The notes beneath the pieces are model-generated. The model saw only the letters and a list, made by a program, of their open reading frames with translations, did not search any database and was not told where the DNA came from. 64,000 nt of DNA from Betaproteobacteria bacterium HGW-Betaproteobacteria-7. GTDB lineage: Bacteria; Pseudomonadota; Gammaproteobacteria; Burkholderiales; Rhodocyclaceae. Positions 30,890 to 40,019 of the stretch are shown piece by piece (within the stretch, counting starts at the first letter, position 1; each line of letters begins with the position of its first letter). A program made the position numbers and the translations under genes. The stretch lies in contig PHCE01000001.1 in assembly GCA_002840765.1 (NCBI GenBank), forward strand, positions 124,001 to 188,000. Reading direction: 5' to 3'.

Positions 30890-31768
30890 ATGAAGCCTCG
30901 CCGTCCGGCATTTCGCCCCCTGCCCTGGGTGTTGCTCACCCTGCTGGCAACGGGCGTCTATACCCGGCCGGCGCTGGCTGATCCGGCCAAGGCCAGCGCC
31001 CTGCGTGTCGAAGCCGCCCAGTACGAGCATGGTGACGGTGTGGACCGTGATCCCGAGAAGGCGGTTCAACTGTATTGCGAAGCCTCGCGGCTCGGCGATG
31101 TTGTCGCCCAGTACAACCTCGGCTGGATGTACGCCAACGGCCGCGGCATAGCCCGTGATGACGCTACGGCCGCCTGGTTTTTCTCGATGGCGGCCAAACA
31201 GGGCGATCCGCTGGCCGAACGCATGCTGCGCCAGGTCGGTGATCCGTTGGCCCAGGCTCCAGCCTGCCTGTTCGATACTGACGGTCACGACATCGTCGCC
31301 CGGGCGATTCCCGAGCACCGCAAGGTCATGGATCTGGTGCGCAAGCTGGCACCCGAATACGGCGTCTATCCGCGCCTGGCCATGGCCATCATCCGCGCCG
31401 AATCCAATTTCAACCCGGCCGCCGTCTCACCAAAGAATGCCCAGGGCCTGATGCAATTGATTCCAGAAACGGCTGAACGCTTCAATGTCCGCAAGCCCTT
31501 CGATCCGGAACAGAACATTCGTGGCGGTCTCTCCTATCTGCGCTGGCTGCTCGCCTACTTCAAGGGCGATGTCGAACTCGTCGCCGCTGCCTACAACGCT
31601 GGTGAAGGCGCGGTGAATCGCTACGCGGGTATTCCTCCCTATCCGGAAACCCAGGGTTACGTGCGGCGTATCCGAGAGATTTTCAAGCGCGAGGATCATC
31701 CCTTCGACCCGGCCATTACCGAGCCCTCACCCAACTTGCCGAAGATCAACAAGCGCAGGTTGATGTGA
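30890..31768 (+). CDS. lytic transglycosylase with Sel1-like repeat
   Basis: AVQLYCEASRLGDVVAQYNLGWMYANGRGI; SLT AIIRAESNFNPAAVSPKNAQGLMQLIPETAERF. Confidence 0.88.
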   Translation: MKPRRPAFRPLPWVLLTLLATGVYTRPALADPAKASALRVEAAQYEHGDGVDRDPEKAVQLYCEASRLGDVVAQYNLGWMYANGRGIARDDATAAWFFSMAAKQGDPLAERMLRQVGDPLAQAPACLFDTDGHDIVARAIPEHRKVMDLVRKLAPEYGVYPRLAMAIIRAESNFNPAAVSPKNAQGLMQLIPETAERFNVRKPFDPEQNIRGGLSYLRWLLAYFKGDVELVAAAYNAGEGAVNRYAGIPPYPETQGYVRRIREIFKREDHPFDPAITEPSPNLPKINKRRLM

Positions 31769-32529
31769 GGGTGCTCAGACGCACCACTGCCCTCGTGCTC
31801 AGCACCTGTCTGGCCCTGTCGGCAATAGCCGCCGATTTGGTGGACACCATCGCCCGCGTCAAGCCGTCGATTGTCGTCGTCGGCACTTATCAGAAAACCG
31901 CCAGCCCGCAATTCAACATGCGCGGCACGGGTTTCGTCATCGGCAACGGTAACCTGGTCGCTACCAATGCCCATGTCGTGCCCCAGGAAAGCGGCCCGGA
32001 CGACCCGGCCCTGGTCATTCATGTGCGCACCGGCGAGGCTTCGTCCCAACTGCGCGGCGCCCGCCTGATCAGCCGTGATGTCGAACGCGATCTGGCAGTA
32101 CTGCGTGTCGATGGCTTGCCCCTGCCTGCCTTGCTCCTGCGCGACTCAGATTCCGTTCGCGAAGGCCAGATGATCGGCTTCACCGGTTTCCCAATTGGCG
32201 GCGCACTGGGTTTTTCGCCGGTCACGCATCGCGGCATGATCGCCTCGATCACACCCATCGTGCTACCCGGCGGTACGGCACGCCAACTGAACGAAAAAGC
32301 AATTCGCCAGATCAAGCGCGGCAGCTTCAACATCTTTCAACTTGATGCAACGGCCTATCCGGGCAACAGCGGCAGCCCCGTCTTCGATCCGGAGACCGGC
32401 GAGGTGATCGGCGTCATCAACATGGTTTTCATCAAGGGCAGCAAGGAGTCGGCCCTCAGCCACCCTTCGGGAATCAGCTATGCAATCCCGGCCAATTACC
32501 TTAAAAGCCTGGTCGATCAGGGACGCTGA
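31765..32529 (+). CDS. secreted trypsin-like serine protease
   Basis: GTG start overlapping upstream stop; ATNAHVV, RDLAVLRVD, AYPGNSGSPVFDPETGEVIG. Confidence 0.85.
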   Translation: MRVLRRTTALVLSTCLALSAIAADLVDTIARVKPSIVVVGTYQKTASPQFNMRGTGFVIGNGNLVATNAHVVPQESGPDDPALVIHVRTGEASSQLRGARLISRDVERDLAVLRVDGLPLPALLLRDSDSVREGQMIGFTGFPIGGALGFSPVTHRGMIASITPIVLPGGTARQLNEKAIRQIKRGSFNIFQLDATAYPGNSGSPVFDPETGEVIGVINMVFIKGSKESALSHPSGISYAIPANYLKSLVDQGR

Positions 32530-33593
32530 ACGTCGGCTGTCGGCACGGACAGCATGCCGACCCGCAACTTGTGGGCGAGGTGCACCAGTAGCAAGCGTCC
32601 CGGCAGGCGCAAGGAAACTTCGCGGATTAACAAGATAAGATCGGCGACCGCCTGGAATGCCGGGCGGGTTTCCGGATGGCGTGGCTTCACTGCCAGTTCC
32701 AGCAGAGCGAGCAGCGAACCCCGCTGTAGGGGTAGTTTGTTCTCGGGGATCGGCGTCGCAAAGAAACGATGTACCAGCCACAATGCCTGGCCAAGCATCG
32801 TACTCAGACCGACTTCCTGCGCACGCTGGCCAAGACGCCCCCAAAAGCCCTCATCAGAACCAGAAAAGTGACGAAGCAGGACATCGAGATCCCACAAGTC
32901 GCGCAAGCCATGGTCGAATTCCCCGTTAAGCAGGAGATGCGCTATCGAATGGAGAAGCATATCTTCATCCTGCAGTCGCCACCAACGGCTGCCATCGCCA
33001 ACGGGCTTTGCGCTGGCCAACATCGCTGCCGAATCGATGGCAATCCGGCAGGTCGGCATGACTAGCGAATGGTGAAGATCAATCGTCGTTCCACGCTTTA
33101 GATGGGTCAACGGCGGGATTTCATGAGACCACTCGCGATAGTAGCGTTCGTCGTAAGCCTCAATCTGTCCGGCAACCCAGCCACCGAGCATGAGTTCAGC
33201 TTCAACGTTCGCAATTTGTTGGTGCGCCACCAACAAATCGATGTCGCTGAAGATGCGACCTTCGGCAGCTGGCAGGCCAAGGGCCACGTAGGATGCCCCC
33301 TTGAGCAGCAAGACGGGCGTTTCGACACGCGCCAAGGCGGTGGCGATGTGTGAGAGTTCCCGCTGGACATCGCTGCGGAATGCCTCGCCCTGGATTAGCG
33401 CCGCCTCCAGTTGCCGGCTCGTTCGAGCCGGCAGATCCGCGATCAGGCCAAGCGCCTTGCAGCGGCAGGCCAGACGAACCAGCAGGCCGGCACGCCGGGC
33501 CTCTGCCAGCAGCAGGCTGCATGTTTCCGGATCGAATGTCCTTACGACAATCGGATCGAGGAGAAAATGAAGCAACGGCGAATGATCAGCCAT
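32517..33593 (-). CDS. nucleotidyltransferase family protein (NTP_transf_5-like), HprK-rel-A operon
   Basis: VLLLKGASYVALGLPAAEGRIFSDIDLLV; ATG overlaps the HprK-like stop by 8 bp. Confidence 0.83.
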   Translation of the reverse strand: MADHSPLLHFLLDPIVVRTFDPETCSLLLAEARRAGLLVRLACRCKALGLIADLPARTSRQLEAALIQGEAFRSDVQRELSHIATALARVETPVLLLKGASYVALGLPAAEGRIFSDIDLLVAHQQIANVEAELMLGGWVAGQIEAYDERYYREWSHEIPPLTHLKRGTTIDLHHSLVMPTCRIAIDSAAMLASAKPVGDGSRWWRLQDEDMLLHSIAHLLLNGEFDHGLRDLWDLDVLLRHFSGSDEGFWGRLGQRAQEVGLSTMLGQALWLVHRFFATPIPENKLPLQRGSLLALLELAVKPRHPETRPAFQAVADLILLIREVSLRLPGRLLLVHLAHKLRVGMLSVPTADVQRP

Positions 33594-34497
33594 ACTGCGC
33601 CGCCAGATCACGTAAAGCGTCACGTGCTTCATCCAGAGATGAGTACTCGAGATCCCAGGCCTCTGCAGTGCCAACCAGATCCGCCAAGCGGACAAAGCCG
33701 GCAGGACCAAGATTCGAATAGTTGAAAGACTGATCTATCAGCCGCATTGCCGCCCGTCCCTGAGCAACAGGTTCGATGCTCAAGGAAGCGCCGGCCTGCC
33801 ATTTCGGGAATACGATCAAGCGAGGAATGGCCAGTTCGGAAGCTCGCGCCACTGCCGAGGCGGGCGCTGGAACATGGCCAATCGTTCCCTTGTGAGTATC
33901 GCGAGCCAACGGGCCAAGGACCACTTCAGGATGACGCGTACGAATGACTTCAATCGAGTCATTTTTCAGACTGACCGGCCTTGGACAAGGTTGTAGTCTC
34001 CCCTCGGTATCGATCAGCGCCAGTTCATCCGATAGCAGACGCCACCCGGAGAGCGCCATTTCTGCGGCTAGTGTGCTCTTGCCACTGCCCGAGGTCGCGG
34101 AAAGGAGAACACCCTTTCCGCCCGTTTCAAGAACTGCTGAGTGAAGGATCAGGAACTGGTGCGCGTGGGCGCCAATACTCCAGTTGAAGCCCCATTCGAA
34201 CAAAGCGTGTGCATGATCTGTTGCCACAGGCAGGAATGGGCGCTCGCCGGACAATTCGAAAACCACGTTGTGCCGGATGTAACGTCGGAGCAGATTGGGA
34301 TGAATGACCCCGATGTCGTAATCAAACTCGCCACCGTCAAGATTGCAGGGGTGGTCCGCATAGAGAACCTGGAGCGCTGAAGCAAATCCCCAAATATCAC
34401 TTGTCACCTTGACCCGGAAACTCCCCGCATCAAGCCGAAAACGACCACTGGTCAGACTTTCCCGAATATCTTCTGGCGACAGTTCCCGAACGATCAA
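33586..34497 (-). CDS. HprK-related kinase A
   Basis: Walker A LLSATSGSGKSTLAAEMALSGWRLLSDELALID, PRPVSLKNDSIEVI; 4-bp overlap with upstream gene. Confidence 0.87.
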   Translation of the reverse strand: MIVRELSPEDIRESLTSGRFRLDAGSFRVKVTSDIWGFASALQVLYADHPCNLDGGEFDYDIGVIHPNLLRRYIRHNVVFELSGERPFLPVATDHAHALFEWGFNWSIGAHAHQFLILHSAVLETGGKGVLLSATSGSGKSTLAAEMALSGWRLLSDELALIDTEGRLQPCPRPVSLKNDSIEVIRTRHPEVVLGPLARDTHKGTIGHVPAPASAVARASELAIPRLIVFPKWQAGASLSIEPVAQGRAAMRLIDQSFNYSNLGPAGFVRLADLVGTAEAWDLEYSSLDEARDALRDLAAQYG

Positions 34498-34748
34498 TCT
34501 TCAACCAATCCCGAATTGAGAAATATGGACTGCCAGTGTGCCACAGCCATCATGTCGCTACCCAAGCGTGTTTCAAGGAAATGGCTGCATGATTGCATAT
34601 CAGGCGGCAACAATACTGTTTCGCCCGACATCCTGTCGAATAGGAACAGGCCATCCTCCAGACGGCGAAACAAAAACCGCGAGGTAATCTCGCGGTCGGT
34701 TCCAGAAAGTCCAGTCAAGTTTGACTGCCGCTCGTCAGGGTCCATCAA
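34494..34748 (-). CDS. PqqD-like small protein (HPr-rel-A system type)
   Basis: 84 aa with SRFLFRRLEDGLFLFDRMSGETVLLPPDMQSCSHFLETRLG, PqqD/RRE-like; overlapping starts/stops with neighbours. Confidence 0.75.
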   Translation of the reverse strand: MMDPDERQSNLTGLSGTDREITSRFLFRRLEDGLFLFDRMSGETVLLPPDMQSCSHFLETRLGSDMMAVAHWQSIFLNSGLVED

Positions 34749-35359
34749 GTGCCGGTGAAGGTGCTCGACAGATATTTAACGATTGTCTCAGATGACCAAG
34801 GGTTTTCCATGCCCGGTACTGGCTGATAACCCGTATTGCGATAACGCCACATATCCTGCAGCTGTTCCAGCGAGATCACCGTGGGCGGAACAAAATTAAC
34901 CTGCAGATTGCACCAGGCTGCAGCCAGATGGAAGCCCAGCTTGTACTGATCCGCAAACTTCGGTTCGTTGCGCATACCATTGCGTAACACCTGTTTCAGG
35001 GTCTTTCCGGGAAAAGCACTGGAGTCACCGAAAACAGTTGAGAAAAGTTTCCCTTCTGCACTGCTTTGTACCCAAAAACTATGATTTGGGTGCGTTGAGT
35101 TGGCCGCCTCGCTCCAAAAGCCAGGAGAACGGCCAGCACATGAGACGAGCTCACGATCGGGGCGGCTGTTGAGCAGCGCGATGGAGGCAGAGGCCGATGG
35201 TGAGAGACACAAACCTCCGTTAGCCAAGGCAGAACGGGAAGACAAGGCGAGCATCACAGGCGTTGCCAAGCCAACCCCACGCACAAAGCGGCGACGGGAT
35301 TCTGAGCCGGTTGGGGTTACCACCTGCTGGGAATCTTCGTGATGTTGGGAATCGCTCAT
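34745..35359 (-). CDS. Tat-signal secreted protein with an 'SPGFW' domain
   Basis: ESRRRFVRGVGLATPVMLALSSRSALA twin-arginine signal; CAGRSPGFWSEAANSTHPNHSFW...TLKQVLRNG...LAAAWCNLQ pattern; ATG at 35359. Confidence 0.75.
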   Translation of the reverse strand: MSDSQHHEDSQQVVTPTGSESRRRFVRGVGLATPVMLALSSRSALANGGLCLSPSASASIALLNSRPDRELVSCAGRSPGFWSEAANSTHPNHSFWVQSSAEGKLFSTVFGDSSAFPGKTLKQVLRNGMRNEPKFADQYKLGFHLAAAWCNLQVNFVPPTVISLEQLQDMWRYRNTGYQPVPGMENPWSSETIVKYLSSTFTGT

Positions 35360-35403
35360 AGTGTTCTCTTCGGAGTATCGATAGGTTATTTCACGCAGTT
35401 CAA

Positions 35404-35419
35404 AGCAAATTTCAAACCA
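35404..35419 (-). promoter_or_regulatory. candidate sigma-54 promoter (TGGTTTG-AAAT-TTGCT) upstream of the Tat-PqqD-HprK operon
   Basis: GG and GC dinucleotides 10 nt apart on the minus strand, TTGC at -12; -24 element imperfect. Confidence 0.35.
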
Positions 35420-35616
35420 CAATCAGAAAAAACCAATTAATCATAAACATAAAAATAACAAACGACCTGAAAGCAGCGCCCGGATAGCTAAGTGTAAAGT
35501 TTCCCGACATCGCTTTGGACGCGTCAATTGCATTGTAGATCGTCGGTGGATCACTTCCAGGAAGTAATTCACGCCAGCCGTCATACGTTTAATTGGTGCA
35601 TGGCGAAAAAGTCCGG

Positions 35617-36204
35617 CTAAGCGACCAGCCACTGCTGCAATTGGCCGACTGAGAAGGCGATGATCAGTGTGCCGGGCAGCATGCCCACCAGCGTTCCCGG
35701 AATAAAGTCCCTCAACCGCAGGTGCGAGGCACCGGCGATCATGTTAACGATGGCGAAGGGCGCGATGGGCAGCAGCCGGATGATGATGACCGAGAGCAAA
35801 CCGCGCTCGGCCAGACGGCGGCTGATCCGGTTGATGCGTTCGCCGGCGAAGCGCTGCAGACCGTCGTGCCCCAGGTAATTGCCGATAGCGTAGCTGACCA
35901 CCCCACCCAAGGTCGCCCCGGTCAGCACGTAGGCGGTAGCGGGCAAGGGGCCAAACAGTAGCGCACTGGCGACGATGATAATGCCTAGGGGCACGGCGAC
36001 GATGCTGGCGAGAAGCACACCAGCCAGTACCAACCAGACTGGCCAACTACCGGCACTCAGACGCAGCGCGGCAACCAGTTCGGCCATCCCCTGGTTATCG
36101 TCGGGGGCGTAGATATTCCAGACGACAGCGAGGGCGATCAGGGCCAGCAGCAGGCCGATGAGGGTCAGCACCCGCAGTCGGGCGAAGCGCGGCGACGGCG
36201 TCAT
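35617..36204 (-). CDS. TVP38/TMEM64 (DedA-like) family membrane protein
   Basis: AVPLGIIIVASALLFGPLPATAYVLTGATLGGVVSYAIGNYLG ... RLLPIAPFAIVNMIAGASHLRLRDFIPGTLVGMLPGT. Confidence 0.87.
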   Translation of the reverse strand: MTPSPRFARLRVLTLIGLLLALIALAVVWNIYAPDDNQGMAELVAALRLSAGSWPVWLVLAGVLLASIVAVPLGIIIVASALLFGPLPATAYVLTGATLGGVVSYAIGNYLGHDGLQRFAGERINRISRRLAERGLLSVIIIRLLPIAPFAIVNMIAGASHLRLRDFIPGTLVGMLPGTLIIAFSVGQLQQWLVA

Positions 36205-39200
36205 CAGAAAGGATTCCCGGTGCTATTGTCATTAATGACCAGCTCAAGAATCCGGGCCAATTCGCCGATATTGCCCGCTTCGAACAGCGATCCGTGCAGC
36301 CCTGGCACTTCCCTTTCCTTCAGCCCAGCGCTGAACAACTTGCGCCAGGGCCGGAAGACCCAGCGTTCCCAGCGCAACATGCCGGTCGACTTGATCAGGC
36401 TGGTCGACACCGTGCAGGGTGCTGGCCGATAGGTAGCGATGGCATCGATTTGCGCCAGCAGACCGCGATCGCTGAGCAATGCCCCGAGATGACGGCCATT
36501 GAGGCTGAGCTGCTGGACATTCAGATGGCGGGCGGACCAGCCAAGAAAGCGCCAGAACACGGCACTGCGCAGGATGGCGCCGGGGAACACGGTATCGATC
36601 AGGCACAGGTGGCTGACCGGAAATCCTCCGGCCTGCAATTGACGCGCTGTTTCCAGGGCGGCGATGCCGCCGACCGAAAAACCGGCCAACAGCGCCGGCC
36701 GCCCCATCTCGGCGATACACCCGGCGTAGGCTTCGGCCAGTTCGCCAATGCTGCCGATCGAGCGGCCAGCGGGCGGCTGCAACATGAACACATCAGCCGC
36801 CTCGCCAAGCAAACCGGCCAGGCGACGAAAACGCATCAGATCACCATGTCCTGAGGCGGCCAGAAAGATGGCCGGACGCCCGGAAGGATGAATCAGCGGC
36901 AACAAAATATCCTGACTCGCATCGCAACGCTCTGGCGCCAGCGCCGCGGCAAGCAGTTCGACGCTCGGATGCTCGGTCAGCATGAACAGCGGAACCGGCC
37001 GTTCGAGCAGGGTTTCCATGCCGGTCAGGATGTCGATGGCAGCCAGCGAGTCCCCTCCGGCGGCAAAGAAGTTGTCGTTCACCCCCAGCCTGTCGTTTTT
37101 GAGTGCCACGCGCCAAATGGCGAGCAGGCTTCTTTCGCGATCGCCGGATGGTGGCCGACTAACTCTTTCGACTGCCTCGTCAGCCATTGCGGGTAACAGA
37201 TCGTAGGCGATCTTGCCGGTCGCCCCGAGCGGCAATTCCAGCAGACAAGCGATAGCGCCGGGCAGCATGTAATCGGGCAGGCGGCTGGCCAGTTGGCTAC
37301 GCAGGCGGTCGGCCGACAAGGAACTGGCAACCCAGGCCTGCAGGCGAGCGCCCCCACGAGCATCGACCAGTTTGACGGCCGCTTGCCAAACGCCGTCGAT
37401 CGCCAGCAACGTACTCTCGATCTCGCCCAGTTCGACGCGATAACCGCGCAGCTTGACCTGCCGGTCGCGTCGCCCGACAAAGTGGAGCAGGCCGTCATCA
37501 GCCAGCCAGCCGAGGTCGCCACTACGGTACAGGCGAGCGCCGGGAACGAACGGGTCTGCGATAAAGGCAGTACGGGTAGCCGCCGGCTGGTTCAGGTAGG
37601 CGTCGGCCAGCCCAGCCCCGCCGATGCAGATTTCGCCAATCACACCGAACGGCCGGGGATTGCCTTTTTCATCGAGGAGCAGGATGCGCGCACCATCGAT
37701 GGCTCTGCCGATCGGTAGAGAATCAGCCGGTAATGGCTGGCTGCAGTCCCAGGCAGTGGCGAAGATCAGGGCCTCGGTCGGCCCGTAGACATTGAACAGT
37801 TGCGCGCTCGTTTGCTGTTGCAAGCGGCCGGCCAGTTCGGGCGAAAGGGTTTCGCCGCCACAGCAGGCGACCCGCAACGTGCACGGCTGCCCGTCTGGCA
37901 GTGAGTCGAGCAGTCCGCGCAGGGTGGATGGCACCAGGGCCATCATCGTCACGCCATGCTCAGCGACAAATGGACCGATAGCCAGCGGCGCCAGCCGACC
38001 GGGCGATGGCAGCGCGATGCGGGCGCCGTTGATCAGCGGCACCAGCAATTCGATCAGCGACGGATCAAACGGCAATTGCGTCACCTGCCCGCTACAATCG
38101 GCAGGCGTAACTGCAAAGAGTCGGGATATTCCGGCCAGGCGCACGGCCAGGGCACGATGGCTGACCATCACCCCTTTCGGCCGGCCGGTCGAGCCTGAGG
38201 TGTACAGCACATAGGCGAGGCTGGCGGCGGCTGGCGGCGGCAGGGCGAGCGGACTGTCCGCAACTTCCGGTTCGCCAACGAGCATCTGCCGGACCGATAG
38301 CGTGGCGAAGCGCCCGGCCAGTTCCGGCTGAACGAGCAAGGCAATGGCTCCGGCATCGGCGAGAATGCCCGCCAGGCGAGCCAGCGGCGCATCCGGATCG
38401 AGCGGCAGGAAGGCCGCACCGGCCTTGCCGATGGCCAACAGGGCGGCGACCATGGCCGGCGAACGCTCGATGGCCAGGGCGACAATTTTGTTCGGTCCGG
38501 CGCCGAGGTCGTGCAAGCGGCCAGCAAGAGCGTCGGACCAGCCATCCAGCACGGCGTAATCGAGACGGCAGCCAGCCCGAAGCAGCGCACATGCTTGCGG
38601 ATTAAGCACCGCCTGGCGACGGAATTGCTCGACATAGCTCGCCTCCCCCAGCCCGGACGACAGCGGCGATCCAGCCAGACCCTGCAGCGCCGCCAGTTCT
38701 TCCGGAGCGATCAACGGAAACTCATCGAGCGGACGTTCCGTATCGCTCACCAGGGAATCGGCGAGATGGGCGAGACGCTGACCGAGCCAGCCCAGCTCCG
38801 CGGCGGAAAAGAACTCGGGAGACGCCTCGAGATGCAGCTCCACGTCCTGTCCGGCCTGGAATTCGCACAGCGTGATGCCCAACGGATAGCGGGCCAGCCC
38901 GGAAAAGGTCTGGCAGGCACCGAAACTTTTGCCGGCGCCGAAATGCAGGTCGTAGTCCTGACGCTCGAAGGAGAACAGGACATCGAAGAGGCTGTCGCGT
39001 CGATGGCGGATCAACTCCAGCCGGCGCGCCAGTTCGCTGAGCGGATAGCGCTGGTGCCGCACCGCGGCTTTCAGGGCCAGGCTGACGGCCTGCAGCAGCT
39101 GCCCGAAGTTCATCCGCGGCGCCAATCTGACGACCAGCGGAAAAACGCCGACGAACATGCCCGGCGTATCGCGATAGCGTTTGCCACCACGATTGAGGCT

Positions 39201-40019
39201 GGGCAAGCCGATGATCACCTCTTCGCGGGCCTCGCCGGCACGCCCCAGGTAAGCGGCAAAGACCGCAATCAGCAAGGCGAAGGCCGTCGTTCCCTGCTCC
39301 GCGGCAAAGGTGGCAAGGCCGGCGAAGACACTGCGCGGCAATGCCTGACAATGCAGGTGAGCGGATGGCAGTTGGCCCCCCGTGGCCGCCGGAAAGCGCC
39401 GAATGAACAGCGGCGGTGGCAACCGGGGCAATTGTTCGGCCCAGAATTCGCCATCCTTGATGAAAGCCGGTGACGAACGATAGTCGATCGATTCGGCAAT
39501 GAAGCGGCGATAGCCGGGGTCGTTCGTCGCTGGTGCCGGCAGCCCCGCGGCCAGCGCATTGTAGAGTTCCGCCCAGCGCTGCATGATGCGCGAGGTGCCC
39601 CAGCCGTCCATGATCAGATGGTGGAACTGGATGCTCAGACCATGCAACTGCTCGCTGTGCCGGAGCAGCGCGAAGCGCCAGGGCGGCCGGCCGTCGAAGG
39701 CGAAGGGCTCGGCGATGCGCCGGCCCCACCAGTTGCGCATGGCCAGCAGCGGCTCGCCGGCCGCCGAGACGTCGACCATGTCCAGCTCCGCCGGCCATTC
39801 CGGCAGCAAGAGCTGGCCGCCTTCCACCAGCGGCACCAGGCGCAGCGCTTCATTTTCGGCAACCAGTTGCTGCAGGGCCCGACGAAACAGGGCGAGATCG
39901 AAAGGTCCGTCGATGAAACCGGCTCCGCCAATATTGAGGTGCGTGCTGTCGGGCCAGGCACGCTGGTCCAGCCAGACTTCCTGCTGACTGAGGGAGAGGG
40001 GCAGTCGCGCGCCGTTCAT
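36204..40019 (-). CDS. single-module non-ribosomal peptide synthetase (C-A-T-TE)
   Basis: C domain FHHLIMDGWG; A domain LYTSGSTGRPKGVMVSHRA, FNVYGPTEALIFATAW; T domain NDNFFAAGGDSLAAIDIL; TE GFSVGGIAALETARQL; ATG 40019. Confidence 0.92.
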   Translation of the reverse strand: MNGARLPLSLSQQEVWLDQRAWPDSTHLNIGGAGFIDGPFDLALFRRALQQLVAENEALRLVPLVEGGQLLLPEWPAELDMVDVSAAGEPLLAMRNWWGRRIAEPFAFDGRPPWRFALLRHSEQLHGLSIQFHHLIMDGWGTSRIMQRWAELYNALAAGLPAPATNDPGYRRFIAESIDYRSSPAFIKDGEFWAEQLPRLPPPLFIRRFPAATGGQLPSAHLHCQALPRSVFAGLATFAAEQGTTAFALLIAVFAAYLGRAGEAREEVIIGLPSLNRGGKRYRDTPGMFVGVFPLVVRLAPRMNFGQLLQAVSLALKAAVRHQRYPLSELARRLELIRHRRDSLFDVLFSFERQDYDLHFGAGKSFGACQTFSGLARYPLGITLCEFQAGQDVELHLEASPEFFSAAELGWLGQRLAHLADSLVSDTERPLDEFPLIAPEELAALQGLAGSPLSSGLGEASYVEQFRRQAVLNPQACALLRAGCRLDYAVLDGWSDALAGRLHDLGAGPNKIVALAIERSPAMVAALLAIGKAGAAFLPLDPDAPLARLAGILADAGAIALLVQPELAGRFATLSVRQMLVGEPEVADSPLALPPPAAASLAYVLYTSGSTGRPKGVMVSHRALAVRLAGISRLFAVTPADCSGQVTQLPFDPSLIELLVPLINGARIALPSPGRLAPLAIGPFVAEHGVTMMALVPSTLRGLLDSLPDGQPCTLRVACCGGETLSPELAGRLQQQTSAQLFNVYGPTEALIFATAWDCSQPLPADSLPIGRAIDGARILLLDEKGNPRPFGVIGEICIGGAGLADAYLNQPAATRTAFIADPFVPGARLYRSGDLGWLADDGLLHFVGRRDRQVKLRGYRVELGEIESTLLAIDGVWQAAVKLVDARGGARLQAWVASSLSADRLRSQLASRLPDYMLPGAIACLLELPLGATGKIAYDLLPAMADEAVERVSRPPSGDRERSLLAIWRVALKNDRLGVNDNFFAAGGDSLAAIDILTGMETLLERPVPLFMLTEHPSVELLAAALAPERCDASQDILLPLIHPSGRPAIFLAASGHGDLMRFRRLAGLLGEAADVFMLQPPAGRSIGSIGELAEAYAGCIAEMGRPALLAGFSVGGIAALETARQLQAGGFPVSHLCLIDTVFPGAILRSAVFWRFLGWSARHLNVQQLSLNGRHLGALLSDRGLLAQIDAIATYRPAPCTVSTSLIKSTGMLRWERWVFRPWRKLFSAGLKEREVPGLHGSLFEAGNIGELARILELVINDNSTGNPF

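Noticed and set aside
35441-35632. 63-aa minus-strand ORF between the TVP38 gene and the Tat gene as a possible precursor peptide
   Set aside because: No convincing ribosome-binding site or leader-core architecture; overlaps the TVP38 3' end and looks random.
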